The notes under the pieces were generated by a model that worked only from the letters and a program-made list of their open reading frames with translations, did not search any database and was not told the DNA's origin. Source: Corynebacterium urinipleomorphum (GTDB lineage Bacteria > Actinomycetota > Actinomycetes > Mycobacteriales > Mycobacteriaceae). From it: a stretch of DNA of 44,783 nt. The stretch spans positions 336,976-381,758 of the forward strand of contig NZ_LT706962.1 of the NCBI RefSeq assembly GCF_900155535.1, in the 5' to 3' direction. The translations under genes and the position numbers were made by a program. How positions within the stretch are numbered: position 1 is the first letter of the stretch; each line of letters begins with the position of its first letter. This document shows positions 38,842-44,783 of this stretch, one piece after another.

Positions 38842-38883
38842 GAACCTCCGGTCAGCTTCACTTTCGAAGCGGGCCGGAGGTTC
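38842..38883 (+). terminator. Terminator after tRNA-Glu copy 1
   Basis: GAACCTCCGG (38842-38851) pairs perfectly with CCGGAGGTTC (38874-38883), with an inner GCTTC/GAAGC helix (38855-38859 with 38866-38870). A modest T content (TTC) follows before the next gene's promoter. Confidence 0.75.
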
Positions 38884-38901
38884 TTCGCTATCGTGGGTCC
38901 C

Positions 38902-39459
38902 ATGTTCAGAGAAGATATGCTCACCGTCTCGCAGTCCAAGACGATCGGCCGCGACGAGTTCACTATCGCGGGTGCGGACGGACACGTGCTCGGCACTGCC
39001 CGGCAAACGTTGAAGCTTAGCGACCTGGTGAAGGCGTCCCGCGGCGTTGAGGTGTCTGACGCGGCTGGCAATCCGGCCCTGGTCATCGAGGATCCGGTGA
39101 ACTTTATCCGCGACACCTATACCGTTCGCCGTGTGGATAGCCAGTCCGGCGCGCAGACGGAACTCGCCCACATCACAAAGCGGTTCTCGTGGATCGGCTC
39201 CAAATTCGATGTGGACATCACCGGTTTTCCGCCCGTGAAGATCGAAGGCCAGATCTTTCAGTTGAACTATCAGCTCACGGTGGATGGGCGTCCTCTTGCG
39301 CGCGTGGATGCCGAGTACTCGGGCATGGGGCGCGCCTTGATGGGGAAGACCACGTACCGCCTCGTCTTCGAACCAGGACTCGATGAGAATCTTCACGCAG
39401 CAGTGATCGGCATTGCCATCGCTTTGGACATGCGGCGGGAGAAGATGCGGGAGTCCTAA
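38902..39459 (+). CDS. LURP-one-related / scramblase-like protein
   Basis: A 185-residue protein of the LURP-one-related fold, a 12-stranded beta barrel around a C-terminal helix that relates to phospholipid scramblases and Tubby. Typical segments are the central VIEDPVNFIRDTYTVRRVD and SQSGAQTELAHITKRFSWIGSKFDVD, then the IEGQIFQLNYQLTVDGRPLARVDAEYS repeat strands, ending in the hydrophobic helix HAAVIGIAIALDM. Its role in bacteria is unknown; membrane-lipid contact is possible. TATCGT (38889-38894) ends exactly 7 nt before ATG 38902 (leaderless), and the hexamer lies right after the tRNA terminator. It is the only intact gene between the two tRNA-Glu copies. Confidence 0.8.
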   Translation: MFREDMLTVSQSKTIGRDEFTIAGADGHVLGTARQTLKLSDLVKASRGVEVSDAAGNPALVIEDPVNFIRDTYTVRRVDSQSGAQTELAHITKRFSWIGSKFDVDITGFPPVKIEGQIFQLNYQLTVDGRPLARVDAEYSGMGRALMGKTTYRLVFEPGLDENLHAAVIGIAIALDMRREKMRES

Positions 39460-39586
39460 TCCAGCTTCGTTTCTAAGCGGCCGGGTGCTAGGGAGACGAG
39501 CCGGGGCTGTTCACTCGCCGAGCGGTGGTCGCAGGTCGGCGCTACGGTGAGCGCGGTTCGAGAAAGAATTGAGAGCAAACCCCGCC

Positions 39587-40539
39587 ATGCGTATCTCCCG
39601 CACTTCTATGTCCCTGGTCGCTGTTTTCGGTGCGGCGGCGCTCACGCTCGCCGGCTGCTCCGAGCCGAGTACCGATGATTCTGCCTCCGGTGAGAACAGC
39701 GGAGATTCCGCGGCCCAGTCGGGCGAAAAGACCGTCATCACCGTTTACACCTCGGAGCCGGAGGAGAAGGTCGACGAGATCAACCAAGCGTTCCAGGAGG
39801 AGAACCCAGATGTGGAGGTGCAGGTGTACCGCGCAGGCACCGGCGACCTGAAGGCTCGCATTGACGCCGAGAAGTCCTCCGGCAAGGTCGAGGGCGACAT
39901 CATCTGGGCCGCAGACGCCCCGACCTTCGAGGGACTCAAGTCCGACGAGTTTCTGGCCAAGTTGACGACGTCGACACCGAGGGCGTCCTCGAGGAAGCCG
40001 TCGACGACGAGGGTTACTACGTGGGCACCCGCATCATCCCCACGGTGATCGCCTACAACACCGAGGTGATCGACCAGGCTGACGCGCCGGCCTCCTGGGT
40101 GGACCTGACGGACGAGAAGTTCATGGACAAAATCGTCATGCCGGACCCTGCAGCGTCCGGTGCGGCCGCGTTCAACGCCACCGTGTGGATGAACGACGAG
40201 AAGCTCGGTGAAACGTGGGTCACTGATTTGGGCAAGAACCACCCGATGATCGCCGCGTCGAACGGCCCGACCTCACGGGAGATCGCCGGTGGCGGCCACC
40301 CTGTTGGCGTCTTGGTCGACTACCTCGTCCGCGACCTGGCGGCGAAGGGATCCCCGATCAAGGAGGTCTACGCCACTGAAGGTTCGCCCCTACATCACCG
40401 AGCCCATCGCGGTGTTCAAGGACTCGGAGAAGAAGTAGCGGCGCAGCGCTACATCAACTTCATTCTTACCGAGAAGGCCCAGAATCCGACGGTGTCGAGT
40501 TCCGCGCGCACATGGCGACGGACCCGAAGCCAGCAGTAG
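39587..40539 (+). pseudogene. Frameshifted ABC-transporter substrate-binding lipoprotein
   Basis: Reads as a binding protein of the iron/phosphonate/putrescine-like group. A lipobox LAGC (C24) follows a signal helix, then a mature start with VITVYTSEPEEKVDEINQAFQ and DIIWAADAPTFEGLKSDEF. The frame breaks at about 39963 (after FLAK), resuming one frame over with DDVDTEGVLEE and continuing through GTRIIPTVIAYNTEVIDQ to about 40383. It then shifts again (PYITEPIAVFKDSEKK in a third frame to a TAG at about 40437), returns (QRYINFILTEKAQ) and shifts once more near 40495 (VEFRAHMATDPKP). At least four frame changes in one gene indicate decay, unless assembly errors cluster here. No permease or ATPase gene accompanies it. 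Confidence 0.85.
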
Positions 40540-40610
40540 GGGACAGAGTCAGCCTGAACGTGAACGCGCCGCTCGTCTATCCCCGTATAACGTGGCTTCC
40601 ACCAGCCGAT

Positions 40611-40639
40611 TTGGTTCTCGAGCTCGTGTCATTTACTGT
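40611..40639 (+). promoter_or_regulatory. Promoter of the second tRNA-Glu
   Basis: TTGGTT (40611-40616) and TACTGT (40634-40639) with a 17-bp spacer lie 27 nt upstream of the tRNA. It differs from the promoter of the first tRNA pair outside the consensus bases, so the copy has acquired or kept its own promoter. Confidence 0.6.
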
Positions 40640-40666
40640 TAGCGAGTCGCATTCAAAAGCGAACGC

Positions 40667-40739
40667 GCCCCGTTCGTCTAGCGGCCTAGGACGTCGCCCT
40701 CTCACGGCGGTAACACGGGTTCAAATCCCGTACGGGGTA
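40667..40739 (+). tRNA. tRNA-Glu (anticodon CUC), copy 2
   Basis: Base-for-base identical to the copy at 38760-38832, including the G-U first acceptor pair, CTC anticodon and terminal A; identity extends 3 nt downstream (CAA) but not upstream. It is a monocistronic unit with its own promoter and terminator, and it lies inside decayed DNA. Confidence 0.97.
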
Positions 40740-40746
40740 CAAGGCG

Positions 40747-40783
40747 AAGCGGCCGGCGAATCACATTCACCGGCCGCTTTTTC
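40747..40783 (+). terminator. Terminator after the second tRNA-Glu
   Basis: AAGCGGCCGG (40747-40756) pairs perfectly with CCGGCCGCTT (40770-40779); the T-rich end TTTTTCG follows. A textbook intrinsic terminator. Confidence 0.88.
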
Positions 40784-40874
40784 GCGTGTGGGCCAAATGC
40801 TCGTTAGTTGAGTGGGGCACGCCGGGCGGCACCCCCTTCATCGTCCAAGGCGGGCTCGACGCAGCTGACGGGCA

Positions 40875-41146
40875 CCATCAAACTCAATACTCGACGGGGT
40901 GCTGCGCCGCTTCGGCCTCGGGTGCTCCGACGTGGTCGACGTCGCGTGGGCCGACAACGGGCCGGGGCGGAAGATGGTGCAGCTGGGGGCGACAAGCTCC
41001 GCTCCCTCGAGTTTTCGAGAGGCGGGGACAAGGTCGGCTTCGTGGCGCTCACGGGCGGGGCCGAGCCGTGGTGCGAGGTGCGCGCGTTTACCACCGACCG
41101 CGAGGACCCGGTCACCGGGAGCCTCAACGGCACCATCGACCTGTAG
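40875..41146 (+). pseudogene. Frameshifted remnant of an unknown gene
   Basis: Protein-like stretches appear in different frames. ILDGVLRRFGLGCSDVVD and WADNGPGRKMVQLG occur in one frame (about 40890-40990), then GDKLRSLEFSRGGDKVGF and CEVRAFTTDREDPVTG in another, ending SLNGTIDL at the TAG at 41144-41146. Together they would make a domain of about 90 residues with even composition, unlike random frames. I do not recognise the family. The frame change near 40986-40990 (in GGGGG) and the absence of a clear start suggest a broken gene. Confidence 0.45.
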
Positions 41147-41152
41147 GCGCGG

Positions 41153-43342
41153 CTAGGTCATCATCACCTTGGTCTGCGCAACCGCCTCGTCCATGCGGCC
41201 GATCGCGTGGTGCAGCAGGTGGCGCAGCCAGAGGCCGAGAAAGAGGAAGGGCAGCGCGAAGAGGACGAGGATGCCGAGAGCTTGCCAGAAGTCCCAGCCG
41301 TAGGTGCCGAAGACCGCGGCGCGCATAGCACGGATCGAGTAGGTCGCGGGCAGCCAGGGGCTGATCGCCTGTGCCCAGCCCGGCAGCAGCTGCAGCGGGT
41401 AGGCGCCGCCCGCCGCCGAGACCTGGAGCACCAGGATGAGCACGCCCACGGCCTTGCCGGCGTTGCTCAGGGAGAGCACCAGTGTGTAGCAGATCAGGTG
41501 GTAGACCAAGCTCGAGACCCACCCCGCCACGAAGAGGAGGAAGGGGTGCGCGGGCTCGATGCCCACGTAGACGATGAGCCCCGCCATGAGGAGCGTGGAT
41601 TGGGCCAGGCCGGTGGTCACGAACGTCAGGTAGCGGCCGAAGTACTTCTGGCCCGTGGTGAGGCGGCCGGGATCGACCACGTTCTGTTCGATGGAGCGGT
41701 CGTCCGTGCGCACGGCCACTGACGTCAACAGGGCGCCCACCCACAGGGCGAGCACCGTGTAGAGCGGGGCCATGCCGGCGCCGAAACTGACGCGGGGGAA
41801 GATCTCCTTGCGCTCCACCTTGACTGGGTCGACGAGGGCGTCGGCGAGCTCCTCCGGGTGGCTGGAGACGAGGTCGGCCAGCTTCGTCAGGTCCCCGCTC
41901 GAGCGCGCCTGCGCGATCGACTGCTGCGCCTCCTGCATCCTCGCCGCGTTGGCGCGAAGAGACTCCGCCGTGTCGCGCAGGTCCGCACCGGAGGCTGCGA
42001 GGGTGTCGCGCAGCGAGCCGGGTCGGTTGGCCAGGGCAGAGGAGACGCCGTCCATGTCCGAGCGGGCCTTGTCGACGTTCGCCCGGACGTTGTCCAGCGA
42101 GCCCGACAGCGCCTCGAGGCGCGGGCGGATCCCGGTGTCGTAGGAATTCTTGGCGGAGTCCATTGCCTCGCGGGCCCGGGCGATCGAGTCCTTGATCTCC
42201 TGCCGGTCCGCGTTCTTCCCGTCCCGGTTGCCCTGCCCGGCGGTGAGGCGCGCGGCGGCATCGATGAGTCGGTCGCGCACAGCCGTCTGGCGGGCGATGG
42301 CGTCGTTGAGGTCGCCGACCACCGCGTGCACCCCCGGCTGGGCGTCGGGGGGAAGCGCTGGGGCGACTTGGCCGTTGATTGTGTCGCGCAGGGCCGTGTA
42401 CTGCTTCACCTGGACATCGATGCGCGCGGCGATGTCCGTAAGACTCGCGGCGGTGGCCTGGGAGGTGGCGGAAGAGTCCGCCATCAGCTGGTCGACGCGG
42501 TCGCTTACGGCGGCAAAGCTTGCCGACGTCGCCCCCAGCGCCGCCGCAAGCGCCGCGCCGTCTCCGCCGAGGCCCGCCCCGGTGGCCCCGAGGTCGACGG
42601 GGCGGACCTGCCCGAGGGAGTCGCCCAGCGCCCCGGAGATCCGCTCGGCGCTGTCGACGAGCGGCACGCTTGACTCGGTGAGCGAGGCGAGCGCGTCCAC
42701 GGTGCTGGCGCTGGAGAGCAGTTGGTCGCGGGCGCTGGCGGTGCGCGTCTCGATGGAGTCGAGTGCCTGCTTGGTCTCCGCCTCGTTGAAGAAGTCCGAG
42801 GCCGTCTCGATCAACCCGAAGGACACCTCGGCGAGGGCCCTAGTGAACGACGCGCTGATCTGGGCGCTGACGCCCTGCGTGCCGTTGGAGATGAGCAGCG
42901 GGGAGATGGGGTTCTTCTTCTCGTTGACGTAGAGGTCGATGCGGCTGGGTTCGGCGTTTCCGGCGTAGAAGGTGAACATGTCGTCGCTCAGCGTGGGCGG
43001 CAGGACGATGGCGGCGTAGTACTCGCCGGATTTCGCACCCTCGATAGCATCGTCGGCGTCGGTGATGACCCAGTCCATCGAGTCGTCGCGGTAGAGCTGG
43101 GAGAGCACCATGTCGCCGACGTTGACGGACAGCGGGGTGAGGTCGCTCGTGTGGCCGCGGTCGGTGCTGGCCACCGCCACCTCGAGGCGCTCCGTGTTGG
43201 CGAAGGGGTTCCACGTGGCCAGCACGTTGAACCAGGCGAAGAAGCAGGGGATGGCGATGAGGCCGACCATGACGATGCCCGCCATGACGTTGGTGTAGAG
43301 CCGGCGCAGGTCGTTGTAGGCGATGGAGAAGACGGTTCTCAC
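41153..43342 (-). CDS. YhgE/Pip-domain membrane protein
   Basis: A 729-residue protein of the YhgE/Pip (phage-infection-protein) family, part of the ABC-2 permease superfamily and related to EsaA of type VII secretion. An N-terminal cytoplasmic start is followed by a membrane helix (about 17-38, VMAGIVMVGLIAIPCFFAWFN), then a large extracytoplasmic region (about 40-520) rich in predicted coiled coil (repeated Asp/Ala/Ser heptads, many 'S-x-D-x-A-x-R' stretches), and about six C-terminal helices (WVGALLTSVAV onward). Its substrate or partner is unknown. The start overlaps the stop of the next YhgE/Pip gene upstream by 4 nt. GC content and codon use appear higher than in the ilv block. Confidence 0.85.
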   Translation of the reverse strand: MRTVFSIAYNDLRRLYTNVMAGIVMVGLIAIPCFFAWFNVLATWNPFANTERLEVAVASTDRGHTSDLTPLSVNVGDMVLSQLYRDDSMDWVITDADDAIEGAKSGEYYAAIVLPPTLSDDMFTFYAGNAEPSRIDLYVNEKKNPISPLLISNGTQGVSAQISASFTRALAEVSFGLIETASDFFNEAETKQALDSIETRTASARDQLLSSASTVDALASLTESSVPLVDSAERISGALGDSLGQVRPVDLGATGAGLGGDGAALAAALGATSASFAAVSDRVDQLMADSSATSQATAASLTDIAARIDVQVKQYTALRDTINGQVAPALPPDAQPGVHAVVGDLNDAIARQTAVRDRLIDAAARLTAGQGNRDGKNADRQEIKDSIARAREAMDSAKNSYDTGIRPRLEALSGSLDNVRANVDKARSDMDGVSSALANRPGSLRDTLAASGADLRDTAESLRANAARMQEAQQSIAQARSSGDLTKLADLVSSHPEELADALVDPVKVERKEIFPRVSFGAGMAPLYTVLALWVGALLTSVAVRTDDRSIEQNVVDPGRLTTGQKYFGRYLTFVTTGLAQSTLLMAGLIVYVGIEPAHPFLLFVAGWVSSLVYHLICYTLVLSLSNAGKAVGVLILVLQVSAAGGAYPLQLLPGWAQAISPWLPATYSIRAMRAAVFGTYGWDFWQALGILVLFALPFLFLGLWLRHLLHHAIGRMDEAVAQTKVMMT

Positions 43343-44783
43343 TTGGTGACCTCGCTTTCTGCATCCGCGGGCCCGATGGTGACGCTGGTGCCGGCGGAGT
43401 CGTGGCGGTGAATCACGGCATCGCGCAACTCGGCCTCGCCGAGGCGCGAGACCTGTTCGGCGTCGACGAGGCTCTGCGTGAAGTACTCCACCGCGCCGAG
43501 GTAGAGGACGACCAGCAGCGACCAGGCGACGACGATGGCCAGCATGATCGTCTTGTCGGTGGGCAGGAGCATGGTGAGCAGGGTGATGATGGCGATGCCG
43601 ACAATGCCCGCGCCGATCCCGCCGAAGATGAGCGTGCGGTAGTTCTCCCGCAGCATCCGCGCCCGCTTCTCGACACCCCCGCGGAACTCATCCCGGTCCG
43701 ACAGGGCGGCCATGATGTCGGACGCGCGGTAGGGCGAGCCCATGACCTCCACCTTCTCGTTGGTGATCAGGTTCGTGCGCGCGAGCTGGCGGTTGAACAG
43801 GAGGTTGGCGTGCGAGAAGGTGAGTCGGAACAGCCACCCCAGGGCGAAGGCCGCGGCGGACATGGCGAGAAGCGTCGCCAAAAAGCGGAGGTAGTGATGG
43901 CCGTAGAACCCGGCGATGGTCTCGCGCATCGCGTCGATGCCGTAGCGGAAGGGGAGGAAGGGGTAGATGCGGCGGAAGAAGCCGGGCATGAGCTCGATGG
44001 GGTAGAGGCCTGACGCGCCCGGGATCTGGATGACGACGAGGAAGACGGCGATGCCGCGGCCAATGTGGCCGAGCGCGGAGACGATGGAGTAGATGATCCC
44101 CGTGTAGGCGACCCCGATGGCGATTGCGGTGGCGAGGAAGGCGGTGACGGACTGCATCTGCACCCCGAAGGCCACGTTGCCGAGCGTCACCACGACGGCC
44201 TGGAGCACCGAGAGCGTGGCGAAGAGGAGGAAGCGACCGAGGTAGGCCTGGCCGACAGTGAGGCGGCGGAAGCCCTCGGTGTCGACCTCGACGCGGAAGA
44301 TGATCGTCAGCACGAACGCGCCGATCCACAAGGCCAGGTTGGTGAAGAAGGAGGCCATGGAGCTGCCGTAGTTCTCGGTGGGGAAAACGGCCTGCTGCTC
44401 GACAGTCACGGGTGAGGAGATGTACTCGCCGATCTTCGCCGAGTTGAGGTTCGTCACCGTGTTGAGGGTCTCCGTGCCGGAGGTGGCCAGGAGAGCGTTG
44501 ATGTCGGCCTGGGCGGAGCGAACGCCGTCGGCAAGCGTGCCGAGATCGCCCGAGACCTCGTCGAGGATGCCGAGGCTGGCCGCGAGCTGGTTGTCCACCC
44601 CGGCGAGCAGGGAGGTTGTCTCCTCACGCAGGGCACGCTGGCTGCTCAGCGCGCCGCGCACGGAGGCAACGCTGCCGGAGGCCTGGGCGAGCGAGGCGTT
44701 GATCGCGGGCACGGACTCGCCGAGCTGCGTGCTTGCGGCGTGCGCTGCGGCGTTGGAGGCGGCGGGCGCCGCCTCGGGGGAGG
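43339..44783 (-). CDS. Second YhgE/Pip-domain membrane protein, 5' end beyond window
   Basis: About 481 residues are visible; the frame is open to the last base of the window, so the true start lies upstream (a GTG at 44712 is only an internal candidate). The visible part contains the end of a coiled-coil extracytoplasmic domain (QASGSVASVRGALSSQRALR), about six membrane helices (FFTNLALWIGAFVLTIIF, FLLFATLSVLQAVVVTLGNV, and so on), then a cytoplasmic segment (ARTNLITNEKVEV) and two further helices near the C terminus, longer than in the partner protein. It is transcribed ahead of the 729-residue YhgE/Pip protein with a 4-nt overlap; the pair may form a heteromeric complex. Confidence 0.85.
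   Translation of the reverse strand, partial: SPEAAPAASNAAAHAASTQLGESVPAINASLAQASGSVASVRGALSSQRALREETTSLLAGVDNQLAASLGILDEVSGDLGTLADGVRSAQADINALLATSGTETLNTVTNLNSAKIGEYISSPVTVEQQAVFPTENYGSSMASFFTNLALWIGAFVLTIIFRVEVDTEGFRRLTVGQAYLGRFLLFATLSVLQAVVVTLGNVAFGVQMQSVTAFLATAIAIGVAYTGIIYSIVSALGHIGRGIAVFLVVIQIPGASGLYPIELMPGFFRRIYPFLPFRYGIDAMRETIAGFYGHHYLRFLATLLAMSAAAFALGWLFRLTFSHANLLFNRQLARTNLITNEKVEVMGSPYRASDIMAALSDRDEFRGGVEKRARMLRENYRTLIFGGIGAGIVGIAIITLLTMLLPTDKTIMLAIVVAWSLLVVLYLGAVEYFTQSLVDAEQVSRLGEAELRDAVIHRHDSAGTSVTIGPADAESEVTK

Noticed and set aside
38760..40739. tRNA-Glu duplication as attL/attR of an integrative element
   Set aside because: No integrase, excisionase or phage gene lies between the copies; identity covers the whole tRNA rather than a 3' att core, so duplication followed by decay is simpler.

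Overview
The window is a 44.8 kb piece of a high-GC actinobacterial chromosome, almost certainly a Corynebacterium. The clearest sign is the block ilvD - PH-domain protein - mscCG (yggB) - ilvB - ilvN - ilvC. It includes a glutamate-exporter-type mechanosensitive channel with a fourth, C-terminal membrane segment, in the arrangement I know from C. glutamicum. An Odx-type oxaloacetate decarboxylase upstream of gltX, a GatCAB system, paired YhgE/Pip proteins and many leaderless promoters also fit. Species assignment is inference; no 16S rRNA gene is present.

Layout. 1-12.7 kb: 3' end of gatA, an MFS transporter, pfkA, a GalE-like epimerase and a GNAT acetyltransferase (all +); a minus-strand operon nadA-nadC-membrane protein-PrsW; then mug, a BASS-family transporter and gatB (+), a terminator, and a YkvI-like transporter (-). 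12.8-16.1 kb: aldo/keto reductase and DoxX-like protein (+), and a GT87 mannosyltransferase-like protein (-) whose tail overlaps the DoxX gene. 16.1-24.0 kb: branched-chain amino-acid block, with ilvD, the PH-domain gene and mscCG on minus, and a leader peptide, attenuator and ilvBNC on plus. 24.0-28.2 kb: a 655-bp stretch without a convincing gene, a membrane protein with Ala/Gly/Asp repeats (-), a zinc-type CDF exporter and a DUF262 protein (+). 28.2-33.6 kb: serA and leuB, bracketed by two related lipoproteins. 33.6-38.9 kb: odx, isochorismate synthase (-), a secreted PHB-depolymerase-like esterase, gltX, tRNA-Gln(CUG), tRNA-Glu(CUC). 38.9-41.1 kb: a LURP-one-like gene, then a decayed region with a frameshifted solute-binding lipoprotein, a second identical tRNA-Glu and a frameshifted remnant. 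41.1-44.8 kb: two overlapping YhgE/Pip genes (-), the second cut by the window end.

How the genes work together. ilvBNC, ilvD, leuB and serA supply branched-chain amino acids and serine. gatA, gatB, gltX and the Gln/Glu tRNAs fit indirect Gln-tRNA synthesis, in which GluRS charges tRNA-Gln with Glu and GatCAB amidates it. nadA/nadC make the nicotinate ring of NAD.

The most striking signals beyond single genes are these. (1) Sixteen start codons lie 6-8 nt, mostly exactly 7, downstream of a TANNNT hexamer, which implies leaderless mRNAs and corrects several starts. (2) The 10-mer GTCGATAAGC occurs seven times on both strands, far above chance. (3) A complete leader-peptide attenuator precedes ilvB. 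(4) Two identical tRNA-Glu genes flank decayed DNA.
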